The notes beneath the pieces are model-generated. The model saw only the letters and a list, made by a program, of their open reading frames with translations. It ran no database searches and was not told the origin of the DNA. This document shows positions 1 to 8,054 of a stretch of 64,000 nt of DNA, piece after piece. This DNA comes from DASUPK01 sp963736685 (GTDB taxonomy: Bacteria > Actinomycetota > Thermoleophilia > Solirubrobacterales > 70-9): the NCBI GenBank assembly GCA_963736685.1, contig CAVTPZ010000034.1, positions 1-64,000 on the forward strand, given 5' to 3'. A program made the position numbers and the translations under genes. Position 1 is the first letter of the stretch, and every line of letters begins with the position of its first letter.

Positions 1-258
1 GAGTCCGCCGGCTCGGCCGGGTTCAAGGGCTCCCGCAAGTCGACTCCGTTCGCCGCTCAGGTCACTGCCGACGCGGCCGCCAAGAAGGGCATGGAGCACG
101 GCCTCGAGAAGGTCGAGGTCTACGCGAAGGGCGCAGGGTCCGGCCGCGAGACCGCCATTCGGTCCCTGCAGGCCGCGGGCCTCGACGTGACGACGGTGAA
201 GGACGTGACTCCACAGGCTCACAACGGCTGCCGCCCCCGCAAGCGGAGGCGCGTCTGA
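1..258 (+). CDS. rpsK: 30S ribosomal protein uS11 (S11), 3' part
   Basis: The reading frame is open from base 1 and encodes the C-terminal 85 residues of uS11, which lines the platform of the 30S subunit and contacts 16S rRNA near the E site. The frame shows the conserved SAGSAGFKGSRKSTPFAAQ core, the GxGxGRE-like turn, and the family's basic tail ending in CRPRKRRRV. The start lies outside the window. Its TGA overlaps the ATG of rpsD in TGATG, so the two are translationally coupled, as usual for the alpha operon (rpsM-rpsK-rpsD-rpoA-rplQ). Confidence 0.97.
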   Translation, partial: ESAGSAGFKGSRKSTPFAAQVTADAAAKKGMEHGLEKVEVYAKGAGSGRETAIRSLQAAGLDVTTVKDVTPQAHNGCRPRKRRRV

Positions 259-878
259 TGGCTCGCGACACCGGAGCGCAGTGCAAGCAGTGCCGCCGCG
301 AGGGGCAGAAGCTGTTCCTCAAGGGCTCGCGCTGCTTCACCGACAAGTGTGGCGTCGAGCGCCGCTCCTATCCGCCGGGCGAGCACGGCCGAGGCCGCAT
401 GCGGCAGTCCGAGTACCGGGCGCAGCTCCGCGAAAAGCAGAAGGCGAAGCGCTACTACCAGGTGCTCGAGAAGCAGTTCGCGACTTACTACGACAGGGCG
501 AGCCGGCAGGAGGGCGTCACCGGAGAGAACCTGCTGCGCCTGCTGGAGTGCCGCCTGGACAACGTCCTGGTGCGCCTCGGCTTCGCGGCCTCCCGCCGCC
601 AGGCCCGCCAGCTGGTCAGCCATGGCCACTGGACAGTGAACGGCCGCCGTGTCGACATCCCGAGCTACCAGGTGAAGCCGGACGACGTGATCACCATCAA
701 GTCGAGCAGCACAGCCAACGACGTGGTGCGAAACGCCACTGAGCTCACCTCCGGAGTGCCGGCCTGGCTGCAGGCCGACTACGACTCACTCAATGCCAAG
801 GTGCTGAGGCTCCCTGAGAGGAGCGAGATTTCAGCGCCGGTCGAGGAACAGCTCATCGTCGAGCTGTACTCGAAGTAA
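258..878 (+). CDS. rpsD: 30S ribosomal protein uS4 (S4)
   Basis: This 206-residue primary 16S rRNA-binding protein nucleates 30S assembly; in many bacteria it also represses its own operon. The N-terminus carries a four-cysteine zinc ribbon (C9, C12, C26, C31), so this is the zinc-binding (C+) form. The S4 RNA-binding domain is in the middle (about residues 94-155), with the LECRLDNVLVRLGFAASR motif. The ATG overlaps the rpsK stop codon, and rpoA begins 27 bp downstream. Length and domain order are normal for the family. Confidence 0.98.
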   Translation: MARDTGAQCKQCRREGQKLFLKGSRCFTDKCGVERRSYPPGEHGRGRMRQSEYRAQLREKQKAKRYYQVLEKQFATYYDRASRQEGVTGENLLRLLECRLDNVLVRLGFAASRRQARQLVSHGHWTVNGRRVDIPSYQVKPDDVITIKSSSTANDVVRNATELTSGVPAWLQADYDSLNAKVLRLPERSEISAPVEEQLIVELYSK

Positions 879-905
879 CCCCCCAGAGAAGGAAGTAGAT
901 ACCTG

Positions 906-1898
906 ATGGAAGCCATGATCACCCTGCCAGATTTCCAAATCCCGAAGATCGCGGGAGAGGATGCCGAGGACAACAAGGGCACCTTCACCATCGAGCCGCT
1001 TGACAAGGGCTTCGGCTACACGTTCGGCAACAGCCTCCGCCGCGTGCTGCTCTCCTCCCTCGGCGGCGCCGCGATCACGAGCGTTCGCATCGAGGGCGTG
1101 GCTCACGAGTTCTCGACCATTCCGGGCCTGAAGGAGGACGTCACCGATCTGGTCCTCAACCTCAAGGACGTCGTCGTGCGGATGCACACGGACGCCGATG
1201 AGGTGGAGACGCCGCTGGTCGCCACCGGCCCCGGTGAGGTCAAGGCCAAGGACATCGACCTGCCCGCGGGCGTCGAGATCCTCAATCCCGAGGCGCCGAT
1301 TGCCACTCTCGAGAAGAAGACCAAGCTCGAGATGTACCTGACGATCGGTCGCGGTCGCGGCTACTCGCCCGCTGACGAGAACAAGTCCGATGACAAGCCG
1401 ATCGGCGTGATTCCGATCGACGCGATCTTCTCGCCGATCCGGCGCGCGGCCTATTCGGTCGACTCCGCCCGAGTTGGGCAGCGGACCGACTTCGACAAGC
1501 TCACCCTCGAGGTCGAGACCGACGGTTCGATCGAGCCGGGCGCCGCACTCCGGGAGGCGGCCGAGATCCTGATCAAGAGCCTGGCGATCTTCACCACCGC
1601 CGACCGCGTGGACGAGCTGCGGGGCGAGGGCGCGATCGTCGCGTCGGATGGCGGCGGAGGCGGCGGCGACGCCGCGGCCGTTCCGGGCGCCGACGGGCTC
1701 GACGAGATCCTGATCGAGGAGCTCGAGCTGGGCGTTCGCTCCTACAACTGCCTGAAGCGCGCCGGCATCCAGACCGTCGGTGAGCTCGTTCGGAAGTCGG
1801 AGTCGGAGCTCAACGCGATCCCGAACTTCGGTCGCAAGTCGATCGAAGAGGTCCAGGAGACCCTGCGCGCACGCGGCCTCTCGCTGCGGGCGGACTAG
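906..1898 (+). CDS. rpoA: DNA-directed RNA polymerase subunit alpha
   Basis: Alpha dimerises to start RNA polymerase assembly, and its C-terminal domain contacts upstream DNA and activators. The 330 residues show an N-terminal assembly domain with GYTFGNSLRRVLLSSL, and a C-terminal domain (about 265-330) with the helix-hairpin-helix region RSYNCLKRAGIQTVGEL. They are joined by a flexible linker rich in glycine and alanine (about 248-262). GGAAG at 891-895 is a Shine-Dalgarno sequence suited to the ATG at 906; the ATG at 915 is also possible and would remove MEA. It sits between rpsD and rplQ in canonical order. Confidence 0.98.
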   Translation: MEAMITLPDFQIPKIAGEDAEDNKGTFTIEPLDKGFGYTFGNSLRRVLLSSLGGAAITSVRIEGVAHEFSTIPGLKEDVTDLVLNLKDVVVRMHTDADEVETPLVATGPGEVKAKDIDLPAGVEILNPEAPIATLEKKTKLEMYLTIGRGRGYSPADENKSDDKPIGVIPIDAIFSPIRRAAYSVDSARVGQRTDFDKLTLEVETDGSIEPGAALREAAEILIKSLAIFTTADRVDELRGEGAIVASDGGGGGGDAAAVPGADGLDEILIEELELGVRSYNCLKRAGIQTVGELVRKSESELNAIPNFGRKSIEEVQETLRARGLSLRAD

Positions 1899-1929
1899 GG
1901 CAACTAGAGTTCCCCGCCGGAGCGGATAA

Positions 1930-2283
1930 TTGAGGCACCAGCGCAAAAGGGCAAAGCTGAGCCGGGACGCGGCTCACCGTGACTCGATGCTTCGCACGAT
2001 GTCGAAGCAGCTGATCCAGCACGAGCGGATCCGGACCACTCAGCCGAAGGCGAAGGCGCTGAAGCCCGAGTTCGAGAAGCTGATCACGCTCGCCAAGAAG
2101 GGCGATCTACACGCCCGCAGGCAGGCGCTCTCGGAGCTTCACAACGACAAGTTCGCCGTGCACAAGCTGTTCGAGGAGCTGGCGCCGCGCTACGCCCAGC
2201 GCCCCGGCGGCTACACCAGGATCGTCAAGCTCGGCCCGCGTCGCAGCGACTCGGCCGAGATGGTCTTCCTCGAGCTGGTCTAA
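1930..2283 (+). CDS. rplQ: 50S ribosomal protein bL17 (L17)
   Basis: This large-subunit protein has 117 residues and closes the alpha operon. The family signature MRHQRKRAKLSRDAAHR fixes the start at a TTG codon, preceded by GGAG at 1919-1922. The body contains IRTTQPKAKALKPEFEKLITL, typical of bL17. Length matches the family. The stop codon overlaps, tail to tail, the stop codon of the convergent small membrane protein gene (CTAA at 2280-2283), so there is no room for a conventional terminator between them. Confidence 0.97.
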   Translation: MRHQRKRAKLSRDAAHRDSMLRTMSKQLIQHERIRTTQPKAKALKPEFEKLITLAKKGDLHARRQALSELHNDKFAVHKLFEELAPRYAQRPGGYTRIVKLGPRRSDSAEMVFLELV

Positions 2284-2558
2284 CGGCCAGTCTTGAAGCT
2301 GGAGCCCGAGCCGCGGCGGTTCGGGCCCAGCGCGAACATCAGCGCGAACGTGAAGGCCACGATCACGCCGAGCACGACCCACTGCGCCCAGTTCTCGATC
2401 GTCGAGAGCGCCACGACGCAGAGCACGATTCCAACGATCAGCGCGATGATGCTGTAGATCGCGGAGCCCTTCTCTGACCCACGGCGGATCCCCTCTCCGC
2501 CTGCCAGCAGGTCGCTGCGCTCATATTGCGAGCGCTGGGTGATATCGGTGTTCGCCAT
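2280..2558 (-). CDS. Small two-helix membrane protein
   Basis: I do not recognise a named family. The 92-residue product has a polar N-terminus (MANTDITQRSQYERSD...), a hydrophobic helix at about 33-55 and a second at about 60-80 (WAQWVVLGVIVAFTFALMF), and a short basic tail. An AGGAGG-type Shine-Dalgarno lies just upstream of the ATG, which is unusual in this window, where many genes look leaderless. The next minus-strand gene, upstream at 2632-2883, encodes a shorter paralogue with the same ENWAQWVVL / DNWSQWVVL core, so the two arose by duplication. Function unknown. Confidence 0.75.
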   Translation of the reverse strand: MANTDITQRSQYERSDLLAGGEGIRRGSEKGSAIYSIIALIVGIVLCVVALSTIENWAQWVVLGVIVAFTFALMFALGPNRRGSGSSFKTGR

Positions 2559-2631
2559 TCTCTCCTCCTCCGCTGTTCGGCCGAACCCTACGCGGGCCGC
2601 CGATGCTGCTCCGTGAACCTGGTCACAGCGA

Positions 2632-2883
2632 TCATCCGCCCCGCCGGTGGGGGTTGACGGCGATCATGAAGCCGATCACCGTCACGACGATCACCGCAAG
2701 CACCACCCACTGAGACCAGTTGTCGATCGAGTTGACGGCGATCGCGGCACCGATGATGCCGAGCACGATCGCGATCACCTCGTAGACCTCCATCCCCACC
2801 TTGCTCGGGCCGTGCCCGAAGAGCTCTTGGCGCGCTTCGTCGTGCGAGATCGAGGCTGGTTCGTCCGAGCCGGGCAGGGCCAT
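2632..2883 (-). CDS. Small membrane protein, paralogue of the 2280-2558 product
   Basis: This 83-residue protein has two hydrophobic helices separated by NSIDNWSQWVVLAVIVV, closely matching its neighbour. I chose the ATG at 2883 (MALPGSDEPAS...). An upstream ATG at 2925 would run into the divergent truA gene, and an internal ATG (MEVYEVIAIV) remains possible. The gene is divergent from truA with about 22 bp between starts. It ends in PHRRGG, like the basic end of the paralogue. The role is unknown; a tandem pair of tiny membrane proteins suggests they may pair in the membrane, but that is inference. Confidence 0.65.
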   Translation of the reverse strand: MALPGSDEPASISHDEARQELFGHGPSKVGMEVYEVIAIVLGIIGAAIAVNSIDNWSQWVVLAVIVVTVIGFMIAVNPHRRGG

Positions 2884-2890
2884 CGCTGGG

Positions 2891-2896
2891 TAGTGT
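2891..2896 (+). promoter_or_regulatory. -10 box (TAGTGT) of truA, leaderless type
   Basis: TAGTGT fits TANNNT and ends 9 nt before the truA ATG. No Shine-Dalgarno sequence is visible, so transcription probably begins at or within a few bases of the start codon. This is one example of a pattern repeated through the window. Confidence 0.5.
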
Positions 2897-2905
2897 CGCG
2901 CACTT

Positions 2906-3655
2906 ATGACCCCCGTGCGCATCAATTTGGCCTATCACGGCGCCCAGTTTGCGGGCTGGGCTGCCCAGCCGGGCATGCGGACCGTCCAGGGCGAGCTGGA
3001 GGAGGCCCTGGAGCGGATGATCGGCAGGGCCGTCCCGCTGACAGTTGCGGGCAGGACGGATGCCGGCGTGCACGCCTGGGGACAGGTGGCGAGCTTCGAG
3101 CTGGACGGAGAGCCTCCCGAGGAGCTCAGCCGAGCACTCAACTCCATGACCGGCCCGGATGTGTCGGTCCTGTCCCTGGAGCCCGCCGCCGAGGGTTTCG
3201 ACGCCCGCCGCGACGCTCGCTCACGCACCTATTGCTACCGGGTGTTCTCCGACCGGACGTCCAATCCCTTCGAGGCGGGTGTGTCGCTCTTCTGGCCGCA
3301 TCGGATCGATCGCGCCGCCCTTGCGAGCTGCGCCGATGCGCTGCGCGGCACGCACGACTTCACCGCCTTCACCCCCACGCAGACCGAGCACGTTCGCTTC
3401 GAGCGCGACATCCTCCGCGCGAACTGGCACGAGAAGCCGGCGGTTCTGGGCGAGGGAACTGTGCTCGAGCTCTGGATCGAGGCCGATGCCTTCATGCGGA
3501 ACATGGTCCGAGTGCTGGTGGGGACGATGCTGGAGGTCGCGGGCGGGAGACGATCCCTCGAGGACTTCCAATCCCTGCTCGGAGGAGCGCCGCGCGAGCG
3601 TGCGGGCGATACGGCCCGGGCGCACGGATTGCACCTGGCAGGCGTCCGGTATTGA
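2906..3655 (+). CDS. truA: tRNA pseudouridine(38-40) synthase TruA
   Basis: TruA converts uridines 38-40 in the anticodon arm of many tRNAs to pseudouridine. The catalytic aspartate is D52 in the hallmark GRTDAGVHA motif, and later family blocks (ARSRTYCYRVF, ALRGTHDFTAFTP, ADAFMRNMVRVLVGTMLEVA) are all present. At 249 residues it has the family length. It follows the alpha operon, a common place for truA, but is separated from it by two minus-strand genes. No Shine-Dalgarno is seen; a -10-like TAGTGT lies 9 nt upstream of the ATG. Confidence 0.95.
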   Translation: MTPVRINLAYHGAQFAGWAAQPGMRTVQGELEEALERMIGRAVPLTVAGRTDAGVHAWGQVASFELDGEPPEELSRALNSMTGPDVSVLSLEPAAEGFDARRDARSRTYCYRVFSDRTSNPFEAGVSLFWPHRIDRAALASCADALRGTHDFTAFTPTQTEHVRFERDILRANWHEKPAVLGEGTVLELWIEADAFMRNMVRVLVGTMLEVAGGRRSLEDFQSLLGGAPRERAGDTARAHGLHLAGVRY

Positions 3656-3781
3656 TCGGATCGCCGCATCTGCCCGTAGGAAGCAACGTGTTCGGCACCT
3701 TCGTCGCCACCAGCTGCAGCCTCGCCTGGGTTTACTTGCGCGATCAGCTGCGGAGAGGCCGTCAACCTAGAATCGTCGGTG

Positions 3782-4621
3782 GTGCGAGTCCTGATCACCA
3801 ACGACGACGGGATCCAGGCGGCTGGGCTCAACGCCCTGCGCGCCGAGCTCTGCAAGATCCCGGAGCTCCAGGTCCGCGTGATCGCGCCGGACTCGAACCG
3901 GAGCGCCACCGCTCGCAGCATCACGACGCGCTCGCCCCTCTGGGTTGAGGAGATCCCCTTCGATGACGGCTCCATCGGATACGCGACCGATGGGACGCCG
4001 GTGGACTGCGTTCGATTCGCCGAGCTCGGCCTGGTGGGAGAGCGCCCGGAGCTGATCGTCTCGGGGATCAACCACGGCTCCAATCTGGGCGACGACATCA
4101 CCTACTCGGGCACTGTCGCGGCCGCTCTCGAGGGGATCGTGCTGGGCATCCCGGCGATCGCGCTCTCCCAGCAGTCGGCGCCGGGCGGGCTCGACTACTA
4201 CGCGCGGCGGGACTATGACTTCTCGGCGTCGGCCGCCTTCTCCGCCGAGCTCGTTCGGCGGACCGTGGAGGATCCCCTGCCCGCCGACACCCTGATCAAC
4301 GTCAACTTCCCGCCTGGCGAGCCGAGCGGAGTCGAGGTCACGCACCTGGGCAAGCGCCTCTACAACGACGAGATGCAGCTGGTCGACGAGGATCCGGAGA
4401 GCGGCCGCCTCAGGTATCGGATCTACGGCTTCGAGCCGTCCTTCGAGGATGAGAAGGGATCCGATCTCTCGGCGATCGCTCGTGACCGGGTCTCGGTGAC
4501 CCCGGTCCACTTCGACCTCACCGACCGCCCGAGCCTGGATCGCCTCAAGGAATGGGACTTCGCGGGGATGCTCTCCAGGGCGCAGAACGCGGTCGACCGC
4601 GAGGCACCCACGCAGCGGTGA
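3782..4621 (+). CDS. surE: 5'/3'-nucleotidase SurE
   Basis: SurE is a metal-dependent nucleoside monophosphatase and short-chain polyphosphatase. The N-terminus MRVLITNDDGI holds the metal-binding D8/D9 pair. APDSNRSA supplies the active-site serine, and GINHGSNLGDDITYSGTV the conserved asparagine. GTG codons occur at 3779 and 3782. I prefer 3782 because it gives the usual MRVLxTNDDG start and lies 8 nt after a TAGAAT -10 box (3768-3773). The 279-residue product is slightly longer than the E. coli enzyme. Its TGA overlaps the ligA start by 4 nt, so the two form an operon. Confidence 0.94.
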   Translation: MRVLITNDDGIQAAGLNALRAELCKIPELQVRVIAPDSNRSATARSITTRSPLWVEEIPFDDGSIGYATDGTPVDCVRFAELGLVGERPELIVSGINHGSNLGDDITYSGTVAAALEGIVLGIPAIALSQQSAPGGLDYYARRDYDFSASAAFSAELVRRTVEDPLPADTLINVNFPPGEPSGVEVTHLGKRLYNDEMQLVDEDPESGRLRYRIYGFEPSFEDEKGSDLSAIARDRVSVTPVHFDLTDRPSLDRLKEWDFAGMLSRAQNAVDREAPTQR

Positions 4622-6678
4622 GTCCTGCGAAGGGGGCAAAACGGCGAGCTGAGGAGCTGCGGCGGGAGATCGAGAAGCACGATCACAGCTACTACGTGCT
4701 CGACGACCCGACGATCTCGGACATCGACTACGACGACCTGCTCCGCGAGCTGGGCGAGATCGAGGACGCGAACCCCGAGCTCGTCACGCCCGACTCCCCC
4801 ACCCAGCGAGTCGGCGGCAAGCCTCTCGACAAGTTCAAGCAGGTCACTCACCACGAGCCGATGCTCTCGCTCGCCAACGCCCGCAACGAGGACGAGCTGC
4901 GCGCGTGGGCGAAGCGGGTGGAGCGCCGGCTCGAGCGGCTCGACATCTCCGGGCGGGAGATTCGCTACGTCACCGAGCCGAAGGTCGACGGCCTGGCGAT
5001 CTCGCTCACGTACGAGGACGGGGTCTTCACTCGCGGAGCGACTCGCGGCGACGGCCGCGTCGGGGAGGACGTCACCCAGAACCTGAAGACGATCAAGGCG
5101 ATCCCGCTGAAGATCGAGGATGCGCCGGAGCTGGTCGAGGTGCGCGGGGAGATCTACCTGCCGATCGCCGGCTTCACCAAGGTGAACGAGCAGCGCGCCC
5201 AGAACGGCGAGGCGACCTTCGCCAACCCGCGCAATGCGGCCGCGGGATCCCTTCGGCAGCTCGACTCGTCGATCACCGCCACCAGGCCGCTGTCGATCTG
5301 GTGCTACGGCGTGGCCGCGCTGGCGGGCTGGGAGCCCGAGAGTCACTCCGAGTCGCTCGAGTGGCTGAGCAAGCGCGGCTTCAAGGTGAACGAGGACATC
5401 TCCATCCTGCACGGAGTCGACGAGGTGGCCGAGCGCTGTCGATGGTGGGAGAACCGCCGCGACGCCCTCGACTTCGAGATCGACGGAGTGGTCGTCAAGG
5501 TCGACGACCGCAGCCTGCAGCGGGAGCTGGGCGTTGCAGGACGCGAGCCCCGCTGGGCCGTCGCCTGGAAGTTCCCGCCGACGACTGCCACGACGAGGCT
5601 CAACAAGATCGTCTGGAACGTCGGGCGCACCGGCCACCTGCTGCCCTTCGCGATGCTCGAGCCGGTGCACGTCAGCGGCGTCACGGTGAGCACGGCGACC
5701 CTCCACAACGAGGAGGACCTGGAGCGCAAGGACGTCCGCGAGGGCGACGAGGTGGTGGTCATGCGAGCCGGCGACGTGATCCCACAGGTGGTCTCGCCGA
5801 TCATCCAGCGCCGCAAGAAGGGGACGCGAAGGCCCAGGCCGCCCAAGAGGTGCCCGCTCTGCGGCACGCCGACGGTGAAGCCCGACGACGGGGTCTTCAC
5901 GATCTGCCCCAATCGCACCGGCTGTCCCGGCCAGCAGTTCCAGCACATCAAGCATTTCCGGGGCGCGCTCGAGATCGAAGGGCTGGGGGAGAAGAACGCC
6001 TATCGCTTCCTCCAGGAGGGCCTGATCTCCGACGCGGCGGACATCTTCGACCTGACCGCCGAGCGAATCGCCGAGCTCGAGGGATTCGGCGAGATCTCAG
6101 CCGAGAACCTGGTCGAGGAGATCGAGAACGCGAAGAAGATGCCCTTCTCACGGGTTCTCTATGCGCTCGGCATCCCCGGAATCGGCTTCGTCAACGCCGA
6201 GTCGCTCGCCGAGCACTTCGGCACGATGGACGCCCTGCTGAAGGCTGACCCGGAGGAGATCGTCAGGGCGGAGGGCATCGGGCCCGTCCTGGCGCAGCAG
6301 ATCTACGAGGAGCTCTCGGAGGACCGCACCAGGAAGTTGATCGAGAGGCTCCGGAAGGCGGGCCTCCGGATGGAGCTCGACCCGTCCGAGCGCCGCAAGC
6401 AGGGTGGCCCGCTGGACGGCAGGACGCTGGTGCTCACTGGGACCCTGCCCAACCTGAGCCGCGAGCAGGCCACGCGCCTGATCCGCCTCGCCGGAGGCAA
6501 GGTCGTCAACTCGGTCTCGAAGAAGACCGACTACGTGATCGCCGGGGACAGCCCGGGCACGAAGCTCGCCAAGGCCGAGGAGCTCGGCGTCGACGTGATC
6601 GACGAGGAGGGGCTGCAGAAGCTGGTCGGCGAGGATGGCGCGACGGCGAGGAAAACGCCCCCGAGGGGCAGGGTCTAG
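4618..6678 (+). CDS. ligA: NAD-dependent DNA ligase LigA
   Basis: LigA seals nicks during replication and repair using NAD+. The 686 residues show the Ia domain with HSYYVLDDPTISD, adenylated lysine K122 in EPKVDGLAIS, the OB fold, a four-cysteine zinc finger (C412, C415, C430, C436), helix-hairpin-helix repeats around 470-590, and a C-terminal BRCT domain (from about 600: LDGRTLVLTGTLPNLSR). The GTG start at 4618 overlaps the surE stop (GTGA); a longer reading from 4552 would intrude on surE and adds no conserved residues. The stop shares a CTAG with the convergent dacB gene. Confidence 0.97.
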   Translation: MSPAKGAKRRAEELRREIEKHDHSYYVLDDPTISDIDYDDLLRELGEIEDANPELVTPDSPTQRVGGKPLDKFKQVTHHEPMLSLANARNEDELRAWAKRVERRLERLDISGREIRYVTEPKVDGLAISLTYEDGVFTRGATRGDGRVGEDVTQNLKTIKAIPLKIEDAPELVEVRGEIYLPIAGFTKVNEQRAQNGEATFANPRNAAAGSLRQLDSSITATRPLSIWCYGVAALAGWEPESHSESLEWLSKRGFKVNEDISILHGVDEVAERCRWWENRRDALDFEIDGVVVKVDDRSLQRELGVAGREPRWAVAWKFPPTTATTRLNKIVWNVGRTGHLLPFAMLEPVHVSGVTVSTATLHNEEDLERKDVREGDEVVVMRAGDVIPQVVSPIIQRRKKGTRRPRPPKRCPLCGTPTVKPDDGVFTICPNRTGCPGQQFQHIKHFRGALEIEGLGEKNAYRFLQEGLISDAADIFDLTAERIAELEGFGEISAENLVEEIENAKKMPFSRVLYALGIPGIGFVNAESLAEHFGTMDALLKADPEEIVRAEGIGPVLAQQIYEELSEDRTRKLIERLRKAGLRMELDPSERRKQGGPLDGRTLVLTGTLPNLSREQATRLIRLAGGKVVNSVSKKTDYVIAGDSPGTKLAKAEELGVDVIDEEGLQKLVGEDGATARKTPPRGRV

Positions 6679-7976
6679 CGGTTGTAGCGAGCGATCAGGG
6701 CCGCCATGCGGTCCTGGACCAGGTGGGCGCGATTCACGTCCACGTTGTTCATCAACAGGGAGAAGATCACCGCGTGGTCGGCGTCGTCGCCGCCCCGGAA
6801 GCAATAGCCCGAGAGGGCGCTGACCCGGGTGAGCGTGCCGGTCTTCAGGTGGCAGTTGCCCGCGGCGGCCGTTCCTCTCATCCGATCGGCGACCGTGCCG
6901 GTGCGCCCGGCCACGGCGAGGGACTCCACCCAGGCGTCGCGGAGGCTCTCCTGAGCGGCCTGGTCCTCCGGTGAGGCGTTGCTGTCGACTTCGAGCATCC
7001 CGTCGAGCAGCTTCACGACCGAAGCGGGCGAGGCCTTGTTGCGCCTGGTCAGCCCAGAGCCGTTCTCGCCCACGAACTTCGCGCCCTGTTTGGCCGCGAA
7101 CTGCCTGACCACAGAGATGCCGCCGGCGCTGGACCCATTCCCCCCGAACTGGGACCCGACGTCCTTGAGGAGCATCTCGGCGAGGTAGTTGTTCGAGGGG
7201 ACGAGCGTGTCCTGGACGATCTCGGCCATCGTCGGTGAGTCGAAGTCGGCGACCTGCAGGGCACTCGGGGAGACGGTCCCCGGGGTGACGGTGTTGCCGA
7301 TCGAGATTCCGTCCTTGCGGAGCGCGTCCTCGAAGCGCTGCGCTGCGGTCTTCGCCGGGTCGCTGGGTGAGCCGCTGTCGATCTGCAGGCCCGAGAGGTG
7401 GCCGACGCTCTCGAAGGTGATCCCGTGCTCGGGGATCCCTCCCAGAGCGTCGAGGTATGAGGCGTCGTAGCGGAGCGGGCCCTGCACCGTGGACACACCG
7501 GCCGCACGGACCCGGTCGGCGAGCTTCGCCAGGCCCGCCGTGCTGAGGGTCGGATCCCCGCCGCCGCGCAGGTACAGGCCCTGGCTGATCCCGTCGCTGA
7601 TCGGGTCGATTGACCACGCGGTGGTGTGCAGCCTGCCCGTGGGACCGAAGCGCGCCAGTGCCGTGGAGGTCGTGAAGAGCTTCGAGTTCGAGGCGAGGAT
7701 CCGCATTCGCCCGCCCTTGCGGGCGAAGAGCACCTGGTGGCTGCTCGGATCGAAGACGAAGGCGCTGCTCTTGCCGACCTTACGGAAGAGCTTGGCGAGG
7801 CCGCTCGCGAGCTTGGAGCGCGAGACGGAGCTGTGCGCAGCGGCCGCGCCGTGCGCGATCGGCGTCCTGAAGGCCCTGTCAGGCCCCAGTTGCCGTGCCT
7901 GGGCGGCCGGCACGGCCAGCGCCACGGCGAGCAGCGCAAGCGAGATAACCCCTTTCAGCCTGGGCATGAACCCCAT
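6675..7976 (-). CDS. dacB: D-alanyl-D-alanine carboxypeptidase/endopeptidase, PBP4 (S13) family
   Basis: This exported penicillin-binding protein trims peptidoglycan stem peptides. A signal peptide covers about residues 8-28 (ISLALLAVALAVPAAQA). The serine-hydrolase triad motifs of family S13 are all visible: SNSK with nucleophile S96 and K99, SNN in VPSNNYLAEML (about 270), and KTG in HLKTGTLT (about 380). Length (433) is typical. The ATG at 7976 gives MGFMPRLKG; ATG 7967 is also possible. A TACCTT -10-like box at 7996-8001 leaves a leader of only about a dozen bases without a clear Shine-Dalgarno. It converges on ligA with overlapping stops. Confidence 0.9.
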   Translation of the reverse strand: MGFMPRLKGVISLALLAVALAVPAAQARQLGPDRAFRTPIAHGAAAAHSSVSRSKLASGLAKLFRKVGKSSAFVFDPSSHQVLFARKGGRMRILASNSKLFTTSTALARFGPTGRLHTTAWSIDPISDGISQGLYLRGGGDPTLSTAGLAKLADRVRAAGVSTVQGPLRYDASYLDALGGIPEHGITFESVGHLSGLQIDSGSPSDPAKTAAQRFEDALRKDGISIGNTVTPGTVSPSALQVADFDSPTMAEIVQDTLVPSNNYLAEMLLKDVGSQFGGNGSSAGGISVVRQFAAKQGAKFVGENGSGLTRRNKASPASVVKLLDGMLEVDSNASPEDQAAQESLRDAWVESLAVAGRTGTVADRMRGTAAAGNCHLKTGTLTRVSALSGYCFRGGDDADHAVIFSLLMNNVDVNRAHLVQDRMAALIARYNR

Positions 7977-8054
7977 GAAACAGCCCAGGCTGGACAAGGT
8001 AGCGGTGGCCTGGTTGGCTGACCAGCCCGCACCGCTGCAATACTCTCCTTTCCA

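Noticed and set aside
2647..3948. Plus-strand frame of 433 codons across the second small membrane gene and truA
   Set aside because: It is a shifted frame of truA with no conserved motifs.
4423..5955. Long antisense reading frame opposite surE-ligA
   Set aside because: It lies over two clearly conserved genes, has a biased Leu/Asp/Arg composition and no recognisable motif. It is a product of high-GC codon bias.
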